The notes beneath the pieces were generated by a model. That model searched no databases. It had not been told where the DNA came from and was given only the letters and a program-made list of their open reading frames with translations. The position numbers were made by a program, and so were the translations under genes. From Actinomycetota bacterium (GTDB lineage Bacteria; Actinomycetota; Thermoleophilia; Gaiellales; Gaiellaceae), in the NCBI GenBank assembly GCA_003161615.1, contig PMOB01000019.1, positions 114,728 through 178,727 of the forward strand: 64,000 bases of DNA, given 5' to 3'. Below are positions 51,679 to 59,960 of the stretch, piece by piece; positions within the stretch are counted from its first letter, which is position 1; every line of letters begins with the position of its first letter.

Positions 51679-52470
51679 GTGCCGGAACACCGCGATCGCG
51701 AGGCGCTGCGCCAGACGTTCGGCTCCGTTGCGGAGCAGTACGACCGCGCGCGCCCGACGTATCCGGCCGCGGTCTTCGGCGACCTCGCCGACCTCGCGGG
51801 GCTCGAACCGGGTTCCCGCGTCCTCGAGATCGGGCCGGGAACCGGCAAAGCGACGGTCGAGCTCGCGCGGCGCGGCTACGCGGTGACCGGAGTCGAGCTC
51901 TCGCCCGACCTCGCTGACGTCGCCAGGCGCAACGTCCCGCAGGCCGAGATCGTCGTCGCGGAGTTCGAGTCGTGGGAGCCCGGCGAGGCCGGCTTCGACG
52001 CGATCGTCGCCTTCACCGCATTCCACTGGATCGCGCCGGACGTGCGCTACGCGAAGACCTCCCGCCTGCTCCGGCCCGGCGGCGCGCTAGCCGTCGTCGC
52101 AGCGGCGCACGTACTGCCGCCGGACGGCGATCCGTTCTTCGCCGAAGTGCAGGCCGACTACGACGCCGTCGTCCCCCACCCCGACAACCGCGCGCCAGGG
52201 CCGCCCGAACAAGCGGAGGGATGGTCGGAAGAGTTCGAGGCGTCAGGCCGGTTCGCGGCGGTCGAAGAGCGCCGCCATCTCCATGCAATCCCGTACACCG
52301 CCGACGACTACATCGCCGTCCTCGGCACGTTCTCGAACAACCTCACGCTCCCCGCCGAGCAGCGCGAGGAGCTCTTCCGCCGCATTCACGCCCGCATCGA
52401 GGCGCGTCCCGGCGGAACGGTGACGAAGCACTACATCCTGACTGTGACAGTCGGTCAGCGGCCGAGGTAG
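51679..52470 (+). CDS. Class I SAM-dependent methyltransferase
   Basis: 263 residues of the UbiE/COQ5-like class I fold. Motif I is VLEIGPGTGKATVELARRG at about 48-66, the acidic end of strand 2 is in GVELSPD, and motif IV is DAIVAFTAFHWI. The HWI and SRLLRPGGALAVV segments are typical of small-molecule methyltransferases. The substrate is unknown. A GTG at 51679 is used; it lies very close to xdhC on the opposite strand, so the true start could be a little downstream. The 3' end overlaps the convergent livF (system 2) by 16 bases. Confidence 0.82.
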   Translation: MPEHRDREALRQTFGSVAEQYDRARPTYPAAVFGDLADLAGLEPGSRVLEIGPGTGKATVELARRGYAVTGVELSPDLADVARRNVPQAEIVVAEFESWEPGEAGFDAIVAFTAFHWIAPDVRYAKTSRLLRPGGALAVVAAAHVLPPDGDPFFAEVQADYDAVVPHPDNRAPGPPEQAEGWSEEFEASGRFAAVEERRHLHAIPYTADDYIAVLGTFSNNLTLPAEQREELFRRIHARIEARPGGTVTKHYILTVTVGQRPR

Positions 52471-53207
52471 GCCTTGCGGAGATCCTCGTGCTCGCGGAGC
52501 TCGGCGGCGGGGCCTTCGAGCACGAGACGTCCAGTGGAGAGGACGTAGCCGCGGTCGGCGATCGAGAGCGAGACGTTCGCGTTCTGCTCGACGATGAGCA
52601 TCGCGACGCCGGACTCGTGCACCTGCTTGATGATCTCGAAGCTGCGCTCGACGAGGATCGGCGCGAGCCCCATCGACGGCTCGTCCATCAGAAGCAGCCG
52701 GGGCTTCGCCATCAGCGCGCGGCCCATCGCCACCATCTGCTGCTCGCCGCCCGACAGTGTTCCGGCGAGCTGCCGGCGGCGCTCGTGGAGGAGCGGGAAG
52801 AGCGTGTAGACGCGGTCGAAGTCTTCTTTTGCTCCGCCGGCGTGCAGGTACGCGCCCATCTCGAGGTTCTCGAGCACGGTCATCGGCCCGAAGAGGCGCC
52901 GGTTCTCGGGCACGATCGCGATGCCCTTGCCGATCCGATAGCTCGTCGAGCGGGAGGTGACGTCCTCCCCCTCGAACTGCACGGTGCCATTGCGCGGCTG
53001 GACGATCCCGAGGATCGTCTTCAGGGTGGTCGACTTGCCGGACGCGTTGCCGCCGAGCAGGCAGACGAGCTCTCCGGACTGCACCTCGAGGTTCAGCCCT
53101 TGGAGGATGTGGATCTGCCCGTAGTACGTGTCGACCGAGTCGAGCTTGAGGAGCGGGTGTGCGGGCGGAGCGGCCTTCTCGGTCGCGGTGATCTCGGCCT
53201 CGGTCAT
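52455..53207 (-). CDS. livF: Branched-chain-amino-acid-type ABC ATPase LivF (system 2)
   Basis: 250 residues. Walker A reads GGNASGKST (GPNGAGKST is usual), then VPENRRLFGPMTVLENL, signature LSGGEQQMVAMGRAL, Walker B LLMDEPSMGLAP and H-loop LIVEQNANVS. The Ala-Ser variant in Walker A leaves the GKST core intact. It is the last gene of a five-gene importer operon and overlaps the livG stop by four bases. Confidence 0.92.
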   Translation of the reverse strand: MTEAEITATEKAAPPAHPLLKLDSVDTYYGQIHILQGLNLEVQSGELVCLLGGNASGKSTTLKTILGIVQPRNGTVQFEGEDVTSRSTSYRIGKGIAIVPENRRLFGPMTVLENLEMGAYLHAGGAKEDFDRVYTLFPLLHERRRQLAGTLSGGEQQMVAMGRALMAKPRLLLMDEPSMGLAPILVERSFEIIKQVHESGVAMLIVEQNANVSLSIADRGYVLSTGRLVLEGPAAELREHEDLRKAYLGR

Positions 53208-54007
53208 TTCGTCGCCGTCGCCTTCGTCCCGAGGTACGCCTCGACGACCTTCGGGTCGGTCGCGACCTGCTCGAACGAGCCCTCGGCGATCTTCACGCCG
53301 TGGTCGAGCGCGACCACGCGGTCGGAGATCCCCTCGACGACGTGCATGTCGTGCTCGATCACGAGGATCGTGTAACCGCCCTCCTCGCGCAGCTTCCCGA
53401 TCAGCTCCGTGATCTCGTGTGTCTCGACCGGGTTCATGCCCGCCGCCGGCTCGTCGAGGAGGAGGATCTCGGGCTCGGTCGCCATCGCCCGCGCGATCTC
53501 GAGGCGGCGCCGGTTCGCATAGGAGAGCGAGTACGCCGGCTGGTCCCAGCGGTAGCCCATGAGGCGCTGCCCAAAGAACGAGAGCTTCTCCTCCGCCCGC
53601 GCCCGGATCTGACGCTCCTCCTTCCACCAGCCTGGCGTGCGGAGCATCGAGCGAACGATGTCGACCTTCGTCTTCCCGTACTGCGCGGCCATGACGTTGT
53701 CGATCACGCTCATGTTGAGGAAGAGCCGCAGCGTCTGGAACGTGCGCGCCACGCCGCGCTGCGTGATCGCGTGAGGTGGCAGCCCGACGAGGCTGTTGCC
53801 CTCGAGCAGGATCTCGCCGTCGTCGGGCCGGTAAATCCCGGTGATCAGGTTGAAGAGCGTCGTCTTGCCGGCGCCGTTCGGCCCGATCACGCTGACGATC
53901 TCGCGCTCGTTGACGACGAGGTCGAGGTTGTCGATCACGACGAGACCGCCGAACGCCATCGACAGCCCCTTGAGCTCGAGCAGCGGCTGAGGCGGTGCGT
54001 CGGCCAT
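53204..54007 (-). CDS. livG: Branched-chain-amino-acid-type ABC ATPase LivG (system 2)
   Basis: 267 residues. Walker A GPNGAGKTT, Q-loop GVARTFQTLRLFLNMSV, LivG-type signature LSYANRRRLEIARAM, Walker B ILLLDEPAAGMNP and H-loop VIEHDMHVV are all present, with the extra helical insert (about 115-150) usual in LivG. Its ATG shares one base with the livM stop (TGATG). Confidence 0.93.
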   Translation of the reverse strand: MADAPPQPLLELKGLSMAFGGLVVIDNLDLVVNEREIVSVIGPNGAGKTTLFNLITGIYRPDDGEILLEGNSLVGLPPHAITQRGVARTFQTLRLFLNMSVIDNVMAAQYGKTKVDIVRSMLRTPGWWKEERQIRARAEEKLSFFGQRLMGYRWDQPAYSLSYANRRRLEIARAMATEPEILLLDEPAAGMNPVETHEITELIGKLREEGGYTILVIEHDMHVVEGISDRVVALDHGVKIAEGSFEQVATDPKVVEAYLGTKATATK

Positions 54008-55482
54008 CAGACGATCTCCACCCGCGCGGTGCCGAGCAGACCTTGCGGCCGGACTGTCATAAGCCCGATCAACATCGCGCCGAAGAGAATGAACGCGGTG
54101 ATGCCGCCGTTCTGCGTGAGCATGTTCTCCCAGACGAGCGCCGTCAGGTAGAGCGTCGGCACCAGGGCGATCATGCGCCACCATCCCTTGAGGCTCGCTG
54201 TGCAGACGACTGCAACCACGAGTCCGATGTAGAGGTAGTTGTTGAAGTTCCCGTGACTTCCCGTCGGGATGACAGCCCAGCGGGCGAGCCAGCTCGCGCC
54301 GGAGACGGGGACGCCTGACGTCCAGGATGCGGCGGTCGTGGCGGCGACGATCGCGTGCACGACGAACCCGAAGGCGATCGTGCCCGCGAGCACGAGCACG
54401 GGCCGGAACCAGGGCTTCAAGAGCGCGATCAGCAGGACGATCGTTCCGTAGAACAGCCAGCGCTTGACCTCGGGGTGGTCGTTCTGCGGCTCGAGGAACT
54501 CGAGGGTGCAGTTGATGACGATCGCGCCGACGAAGACTCCCGCGATGCTGCCGAAGCCCCCGAGGATGACGACCGCATAAATGATGATCAGCACGCTGAC
54601 GCTGAAGTTGGTCGAGACGGCCGCGGTCTCGATCGCGGCATAGATCGTCCCGCAGAGGCCGGCAACGGCCGCGCCGAAGACGAAGGCCAGAATCTTGAGC
54701 CGGTTGACGGGGATGCTCATCACCTCGGCGGCGAGCGGGTCTTCGCGCAGCGCACGCCAGGCGCGTCCGGTCCGCGACTGATTCGCGAAGTAGAGCGCCG
54801 TCGCCAAGAGAGTCACGACGATCAAGAGGAAGAAATACAGCTGTTTCGTCGACGTGAGCTGGTAGCCGAAGAACGTGAGCGGATCGAGCTGCGGGATCCC
54901 GTTCGCGCCCCCCGTGAGCCCCTTGCCGGCGACGGTCGGGTTGGCCACACCCGTGAAGAAGACGAAGGCCTGGCCGAGGAAAAGCGTGACGATGGCGAGG
55001 TAGTCGCCAAGCAGCCGACGCGCGGAGAACCCGAGCACGACTCCGACGAGTGCGGCCGCAGCCATGGCGATCGGGATCGTCGCCTCCGCCGGCCAGTGGA
55101 TCCCGTACTGGCTCGACGAGAGTTCGGCGTAGGTGTAGGCGCCGATGCCGAAGAAGGCGACATAGCCGAGGTCGAGGAGGCCGGCGAAGCCGACGACGAC
55201 GTTGAGCCCGAGCCCGAGGGCCGCGTAGAGGAGGGTGAACAGGCCAAAGACGAAGAGGTCGCCTTCGTTGGTCCAAAACGGGACGGTTGACGCGAGCGCG
55301 ACGAAGGCGAGCAGCTTGACCGGATCGGGCGAGTACTCCCACAGCCGTGCGAGCTGCCAAAGCGGGCCTCGCCCGCGGCCGTGGCGCTCCGTTTCCGCGA
55401 CCCAGCTGTCGACTCCGATCCGGCTGGCCTGCTCCTCCGACGGCTCCTCGGGTGGCGCGGGAATGCCCGGCGTCTCGCTCAT
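54007..55482 (-). CDS. livM: Branched-chain-amino-acid-type ABC permease LivM, extended (system 2)
   Basis: 491 residues, about 150 longer than a typical LivM. The core shows ALGLGLNVVVGFAGLLDLGY and RTGRAWRALREDPLAAEVM in the cytoplasmic loop. An N-terminal polar extension of about 60 residues precedes the first helix, and a C-terminal half beyond the normal end carries several more hydrophobic stretches before the final LMTVRPQGLLG. Those additional helices between about 330 and 450 have no match in system 1. The ATG at 55482 overlaps the livH stop by four bases. Confidence 0.88.
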   Translation of the reverse strand: MSETPGIPAPPEEPSEEQASRIGVDSWVAETERHGRGRGPLWQLARLWEYSPDPVKLLAFVALASTVPFWTNEGDLFVFGLFTLLYAALGLGLNVVVGFAGLLDLGYVAFFGIGAYTYAELSSSQYGIHWPAEATIPIAMAAAALVGVVLGFSARRLLGDYLAIVTLFLGQAFVFFTGVANPTVAGKGLTGGANGIPQLDPLTFFGYQLTSTKQLYFFLLIVVTLLATALYFANQSRTGRAWRALREDPLAAEVMSIPVNRLKILAFVFGAAVAGLCGTIYAAIETAAVSTNFSVSVLIIIYAVVILGGFGSIAGVFVGAIVINCTLEFLEPQNDHPEVKRWLFYGTIVLLIALLKPWFRPVLVLAGTIAFGFVVHAIVAATTAASWTSGVPVSGASWLARWAVIPTGSHGNFNNYLYIGLVVAVVCTASLKGWWRMIALVPTLYLTALVWENMLTQNGGITAFILFGAMLIGLMTVRPQGLLGTARVEIV

Positions 55483-56450
55483 ACCTTTTGGATGGCGTGG
55501 GAGCCGAGCAGGCCCGTCGGGCGGACGAGTAGGAACAGGATCAGGATCCCGAAGACGACGATGTCCTTCCACTGCCCGCCGGCGTAGCCACCGGCGAACG
55601 ACTCCACGACGCCGACGAGGACGCCGCCGAGCATGGCGCCCGGGATGCTGCCGATCCCGCCGACCACGGCGGCCGTGAAGGCCTTGAGGCCGTAGAGGAA
55701 GCCGACGAAGAAGTATGTGTCGCTGAGGTAGAGGCCGTACATCACTCCCGCCGCCCCGGCGAGGACGGAGCCGATGAAGAACGTCGCCGAGATGACACGG
55801 TCGGTGTCGATCCCCATCATCGAGGCGGCTTCCCGGTCGAACGACGTTGCACGCATCGCCTTCCCGAGCTTCGTCCGATAGACGAGGAACATCAGCGCCG
55901 CCATCAGCCCGATGGCCGTCAGGACGATGAGCACCTGGACGACGGTGACCGGGTTCCCGGCGACGCTGAACATCGGGGTGAAGAGCGGGCCGAAGACCGG
56001 GAAGGTGCTGTACTCGGAATGGGTGGAGTTCGTGATCAGCTGGACGCTGCTCTCGAGGAAGAACACGACCCCGAGAGCGCTGATCAGCGGCGCGATCCTG
56101 GGCGCGTTGCGCAACGGCCGGTACGCGAACCGCTCGATCACGACGCCGAGGATGCCGGAGCCGAGCATCGCCACGGCGAACATCACCAGGAGAAGCGGCA
56201 CGAGCCCGAGCGCCGGTGCGAGCGGGCCGCCCAACTGAGCCAGCACCCCGAAGCCGATGAACGCTCCGACCATGAAGACATCGCCGTGGGCGAAGTTGAG
56301 GAGCTTCAGGATCCCGTAGACCATCGTGTAGCCCAGGGCGACGAGCGAATAGAGGCTCCCGAGGACGACCCCGTCGCGCAGCAGGGTGAACGCTCCATTC
56401 CAGCCGAGGGAGCGGACCTGGTCGTAGATGTTGAAGAGGAGGAGGTGCAC
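55479..56450 (-). CDS. livH: Branched-chain-amino-acid-type ABC permease LivH (system 2)
   Basis: 323 residues from a GTG. LivH features are GSLYSLVALGYTMVYGILKL followed by LNFAHGDVFMVGAF, the cytoplasmic loop TKLGKAMRATSFDREAASMMG and the closing LVRPTGLLG. It starts 20 bases after the U-tract of a strong terminator that follows the binding-protein gene, so its transcription depends on read-through or another promoter. No Shine-Dalgarno sequence is evident before the GTG. Confidence 0.9.
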   Translation of the reverse strand: MHLLLFNIYDQVRSLGWNGAFTLLRDGVVLGSLYSLVALGYTMVYGILKLLNFAHGDVFMVGAFIGFGVLAQLGGPLAPALGLVPLLLVMFAVAMLGSGILGVVIERFAYRPLRNAPRIAPLISALGVVFFLESSVQLITNSTHSEYSTFPVFGPLFTPMFSVAGNPVTVVQVLIVLTAIGLMAALMFLVYRTKLGKAMRATSFDREAASMMGIDTDRVISATFFIGSVLAGAAGVMYGLYLSDTYFFVGFLYGLKAFTAAVVGGIGSIPGAMLGGVLVGVVESFAGGYAGGQWKDIVVFGILILFLLVRPTGLLGSHAIQKV

Positions 56451-56469
56451 GGGAAGCGCCTAGCCTCTC

Positions 56470-56504
56470 AAAAAGACGAGCGGCCCGCCAATGGCGGGCC
56501 GCTC
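56470..56504 (-). terminator. Strong intrinsic terminator after the binding-protein gene of system 2
   Basis: On the minus strand a perfect 12-bp GC-rich stem (GAGCGGCCCGCC, 56478-56489 with 56493-56504, three-base loop) is followed by GTCTTTTTG. It lies 23 bases after the livJ-type stop and before livH, so it should limit permease expression relative to the binding protein. Confidence 0.85.
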
Positions 56505-56526
56505 GGTAGATCGATCGCTCGGTGAA

Positions 56527-57747
56527 CTACCCGACGCGCTTGTAGCTTCCGTTCGCCTGGATCTGGTAGATGCCGAACGCGGCCGTGCCGCCCATGTCGC
56601 CAGGCCCCTGCCACTTCCCCGCATTCTTCGCGAGGAACTTGACCGGGAAGCCGAGCAGCGACTGAGCCGTGGTGAGCTGGACCTTCGGGACGTCCTTGCG
56701 GATGGCATTCCGCGTCGTCTTGCCCTTGCCGGCCTTGCACGCCGTCTTGATCGCAGTGGCGTTGACGATGACCGACGTGTAGCTCGGGATACCGAACGTC
56801 TCCGGGTCGCCGCCATGCGACGCCGCGAAGCTCTTCACGGCCGTGCTCGAGAAGTCGACCGGGAAGCCGGACACGTAGCTGCCGTTGCCGGTGAAGGTGC
56901 CGGGCACGTCCGTGCCGTCCGAGCCGAACAGGATCTCCTTACCGCCGTGCGCGTGCAGCTGGGTATAGAACTGCTGCGCCTGCGTGGCGTTCTGCCACGG
57001 GATGTAGATCACCTGCGTGCCGGACGGGATGGAGTCGATGACCGACGAGAAGTCGGTGTCCTGCTGACTGACGTGGTTCGTGGTGACGTGGGCATTGACC
57101 TTCAGCAGGTCGGCCTGCACCTGAGCCGAGAGGCCGGTGCTGTACGCCTCCTCGTCGTCGATGATCTCGACCTTGTTCTTCTTCAGCGTGTTGTGGATGT
57201 AGGCCGCGACGTTGTCGCCCTGCTGGCCGTCATTCGGAACAGTCCGGAAGAAGTACCCCTTGGTGGTCTCACGCGGGGTGCCCGTCGTACCGCGCGTCAG
57301 CGCGACACGAGTCTCGGAGCCCGACACGGGCGCGAGGCTCGCGCTCTTCCACACCGACGCCGTGTCCTGCATCTCCTGGCTGCCGGCCGGTCCGGTGACT
57401 GCGACGATCTTGCTGTTGCTCGCGAACTGATGAGCAACCTGAAGGGCCTGCGGCGTGGTGCCGGCAAGCTGGGTATCGCCCTGGAGAAGCGCGATCTTCG
57501 GCTTGTTCTTCTTGTTCTTGTTCCATGCCTTCATTGCGGTCTTCGCCCAGTTCCACTGGTTCGCGCCGAGTGTGGCGACCGGACCAGTCTGCGGATAGGC
57601 GACGCCGATCGTGACGGTCTTCTTGCAGTTGATGCTCGCGGCCGCTACGGCGTTGTTACGTGCCGAGGCCGTGCCACCGAGCGTCGCTGCGACGATGGCC
57701 GCGGTCACGGCCCCCGTCACTGCGAGTGCTCCAATTCTCTTCAACAT
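56527..57747 (-). CDS. livJ: Branched-chain-amino-acid-type ABC substrate-binding protein (system 2)
   Basis: 406 residues of the type I periplasmic-binding fold. Signal sequence of about 28 residues (ALAVTGAVTAAIVAATLGGT), no lipobox. The mature part begins VTIGVAYPQTGPVATLGAN and includes VAVTGPAGSQEMQDTASVW and EIIDDEEAYSTGLSAQVQAD, characteristic of LivJ/LivK proteins. AAAGGAGG stands seven bases before the ATG, one of the best ribosome-binding sites in the window, in line with a highly expressed binding protein. It is first in the operon. Confidence 0.92.
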   Translation of the reverse strand: MLKRIGALAVTGAVTAAIVAATLGGTASARNNAVAAASINCKKTVTIGVAYPQTGPVATLGANQWNWAKTAMKAWNKNKKNKPKIALLQGDTQLAGTTPQALQVAHQFASNSKIVAVTGPAGSQEMQDTASVWKSASLAPVSGSETRVALTRGTTGTPRETTKGYFFRTVPNDGQQGDNVAAYIHNTLKKNKVEIIDDEEAYSTGLSAQVQADLLKVNAHVTTNHVSQQDTDFSSVIDSIPSGTQVIYIPWQNATQAQQFYTQLHAHGGKEILFGSDGTDVPGTFTGNGSYVSGFPVDFSSTAVKSFAASHGGDPETFGIPSYTSVIVNATAIKTACKAGKGKTTRNAIRKDVPKVQLTTAQSLLGFPVKFLAKNAGKWQGPGDMGGTAAFGIYQIQANGSYKRVG

Positions 57748-57762
57748 CCAGTGCCCTCCTTT
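57748..57762 (-). promoter_or_regulatory. Shine-Dalgarno sequence of livJ
   Basis: AAAGGAGG (57755-57762, minus strand) is seven bases before the ATG at 57747 and fixes the start. Confidence 0.8.
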
Positions 57763-57843
57763 GTCGACGTCCTGAGAAGTAAGACGCCTGCCTTGGAACA
57801 TGGTTTGAAAATCGCTTTGGGCTAGTAGGCGGCCGACTCTATC

Positions 57844-57862
57844 CCCCCAAAGCCCTTGGGGG
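57844..57862. other. Inverted repeat in the livJ/cupin divergent gap
   Basis: CCCCCAA (57844-57850) and TTGGGGG (57856-57862) form a 7-bp hairpin or operator-like palindrome in the 152-bp region between the divergent genes. The remaining part of that region shows no gene; TAGGCT nine bases before the cupin start is a possible -10. Confidence 0.4.
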
Positions 57863-57899
57863 AAGAGGAACGGCACGCCCGGTGTAGGCTCGCGCCGTA

Positions 57900-58583
57900 G
57901 TGGAGTTCTGCATTCAGGCACCCGAGCCGTCCGGCCCCGTCACCGAACTGATCGGGTGTCCGGAGTTCCAGCAGCGCCTTCTGCGCTTCGACTCCGCTGG
58001 CGACGAGCGGCGCGACGGCGACCGCGACGAGGTGCTGTACGTCCTCGAGGGAAGCGGCCGCGTCACGGTCGGCGGCGAGACGCATAACGTCGAGGCCGGC
58101 GGCGCGGTCTTCGTGGCTCGTGGCACCGCGTGGCGCGTGGACGCGGCCGACGGCCTGCTGCTCCTCTCCGTACTCGTCGAAGAGCCGCTTCCCGCCGACG
58201 TCAGCCATGTGGTCGTCGCCAACGGGGAGCGCGGCACGGCGACCGCGGGACGGGAGTTCGACCTCCTCGCGCGGCCGGAGAACGGCTGCGCCTCGGTGAC
58301 CCAGTTCGTCGGCCACATCCCGGCCGGCCGCGCTCCTGAGCATTTCCACCTCTACGACGAGGTCGTCTACGTCCTCGCCGGCGAGGGCGCGTTCCACGTC
58401 GGCGACGAGAGCGCGCCGCTGCGGCCGGGCGCCTGCGTCCACCTGCCGGCACGGCTCGTCCATTGCCTCGAGAACTTCGGTCCGCACGAGATGCGCGTCC
58501 TCGGCGTCTTCAGTCCGGCCGGCTCCCCCGCCGAGGCCTACTACCCCGACGGGACCGCGGCCGCAGTGCCGGTCGCCTGCTGA
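57900..58583 (+). CDS. Two-domain cupin (bicupin) protein
   Basis: 227 residues from a GTG. Two cupin beta-barrels are visible: about 35-90 (DEVLYVLEGSGRVTVGGE, HNVEAGGAVFVARG) and about 145-205 (AGRAPEHFHLYDEVVYVLAGEG, DESAPLRPGACVHLPARLVHCLEN). The second has a full metal-binding H-x-H-x4-E pattern; the first lacks the HxH, so it may be structural. Small bicupins include dioxygenases, isomerases and sugar-binding regulators; the reaction is unknown. Its stop overlaps the OsmC gene start by one base (TGATG), suggesting a shared task. Confidence 0.78.
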   Translation: MEFCIQAPEPSGPVTELIGCPEFQQRLLRFDSAGDERRDGDRDEVLYVLEGSGRVTVGGETHNVEAGGAVFVARGTAWRVDAADGLLLLSVLVEEPLPADVSHVVVANGERGTATAGREFDLLARPENGCASVTQFVGHIPAGRAPEHFHLYDEVVYVLAGEGAFHVGDESAPLRPGACVHLPARLVHCLENFGPHEMRVLGVFSPAGSPAEAYYPDGTAAAVPVAC

Positions 58584-59029
58584 TGCCGCGGATCGAACGC
58601 ACCGCGCATGTCGGCTGGGAGGGGAACCTCGCCCGCGGCGCGGGCACGATCGACGCCTCGACCGGCGCCTTCGCGCGGCTCCCCTATTCGCTGCCGTCCC
58701 GCGTCGGCGAGCCGGGCGGGAAGACGAGCCCGGAGGAGCTGCTCGCCGCCGCGCATGGCGGTTGCCTGACGATGTCCCTTGCCGGCGAGCTCACCGCGGC
58801 GGGCACGCCGCCCGGCCACCTGAACGTCGCGTGCACCATCGTCATGGACGAGGTCGAGGGGCAGGGCCACCAGATCGTCGGCTCCCGCGTCGAGATCGAG
58901 GCGCGCGTGGACGGAATCGACGACACGGCTCTCCAGGCTGCGGTCGCGACGGCGGACGAAAGCTGTCCGTTCTCCGCGCTCCTGCGGCGCGCCGGCGCCT
59001 ACGTCGAGATCAGCGCGCGACTCGGCTAG
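58583..59029 (+). CDS. OsmC-family peroxiredoxin
   Basis: 148 residues. The OsmC/Ohr fold is recognised from GKTSPEELLAAAHGGCLTMSLAGEL with C61 and DESCPFSALLRRAG with C128, the two catalytic cysteines that reduce organic hydroperoxides. The GKTSPEELLAAAHGGC spacing suits the OsmC rather than the Ohr branch. It is translated together with the cupin protein. Its TAG shares CTAG with the stop of the convergent aquaporin gene. Confidence 0.92.
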   Translation: MPRIERTAHVGWEGNLARGAGTIDASTGAFARLPYSLPSRVGEPGGKTSPEELLAAAHGGCLTMSLAGELTAAGTPPGHLNVACTIVMDEVEGQGHQIVGSRVEIEARVDGIDDTALQAAVATADESCPFSALLRRAGAYVEISARLG

Positions 59030-59700
59030 CTCGCGGCGGTCTGCCGCCGCGGCGCGAGATAGAGGTACTCGTAGAGGAGCGCTGCCACGAGCGCGCCGGC
59101 GATCGGCCCGACCCAGTAGATCCACCAGCCCGACCACGTGTTGCCCGCGAGCTCCGGGCCGAGCGCGCGAGCCGGGTTCATCGCCGCGCCGGTGACGCGG
59201 CCGCCGACGAGGACGTCCATCGTGATCGTGAGCCCGATCGCGAGGCCGGCGATCGCCTTGAACGCGCCGCGTGTGTCGACGGCCGTCGCCCAGACCGCGA
59301 AGACGAGGAAGAACGTCATGATCATCTCGAGGAGGAACGCCCGGCCGTCGTTCGTGTGGACCGCCGGAGCGGCGCCGAGCACGACCGAGATCTTGCTGAA
59401 GAGGTACCGCAGGATGAAGGCCGCGCTGATCGCTCCGAGCAGCTGCGACACCCAGTAGACGACGGCGAGCAGCGGCGTGATCCGTTTCGTCACGAGGAAA
59501 CCGAGCGTGATCGAGGGGTTGAAATGGCCGCCGGAGATGTGCCCGAGGTTCGTGACCATGATTCCGATCGCCAGGCCGTTGGCGAGCGCGACGGCAACGA
59601 TGTCGTTGCCGCTCCAGATCCCCGCCCCGCCGCCGATGAAGATGAGCGCGAAGGTGCCGACGAACTCCGCAACGCCGCGCTGCAAGAAGCTCTCGTCCAT
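59026..59700 (-). CDS. Aquaporin/MIP-family channel
   Basis: 224 residues with six membrane helices and two half-helix loops. The first loop is HFNPSITLG with NPS at 61-63 instead of NPA; the second is AAMNPARAL with NPA at 175-177 and the conserved Arg178. The residues around the narrow part suggest a water or small-neutral-solute channel; a glycerol facilitator would normally have an Asp after the second NPA region. TAGCCT nine bases before the ATG may be its -10. It is transcribed alone. Confidence 0.9.
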   Translation of the reverse strand: MDESFLQRGVAEFVGTFALIFIGGGAGIWSGNDIVAVALANGLAIGIMVTNLGHISGGHFNPSITLGFLVTKRITPLLAVVYWVSQLLGAISAAFILRYLFSKISVVLGAAPAVHTNDGRAFLLEMIMTFFLVFAVWATAVDTRGAFKAIAGLAIGLTITMDVLVGGRVTGAAMNPARALGPELAGNTWSGWWIYWVGPIAGALVAALLYEYLYLAPRRQTAAS

Positions 59701-59756
59701 CGCCTGGGGAGGCTAAGGAGCGGTTCGGACGGAGCCTCCGCGGGTAAAAGAAGCGC

Positions 59757-59960
59757 GTGACCGGGGTCTCGCAGGAGCGCGAATTCGAGGTGGAGTGCCC
59801 GCACTGCCGCAAGCGTTTCGCGGCGGAGCCGATCAGCGGCGGTCACGCCGCCCGCTACCGCGGCTTCAAGTGCCCGCACTGCAAGCTCTTCGTCCCGCTG
59901 CAGCGCGCCGCCGACCGCGACCTGCTCGAGCCGCTCTCCCGCGATACCGACGCCGAGTAA
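59757..59960 (+). CDS. Small zinc-ribbon protein
   Basis: 67 residues from a GTG. Two CPHC knuckles (VECPHCRKRF and FKCPHCKLFVPL) 24 residues apart form one zinc ribbon of the type found in small nucleic-acid or protein-binding factors. The C-terminal part is acidic (RDLLEPLSRDTDAE). A TAAAAG box six bases before the start may be the promoter. Its TAA abuts the stop of the convergent sigma factor. Function is unknown. Confidence 0.65.
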   Translation: MTGVSQEREFEVECPHCRKRFAAEPISGGHAARYRGFKCPHCKLFVPLQRAADRDLLEPLSRDTDAE

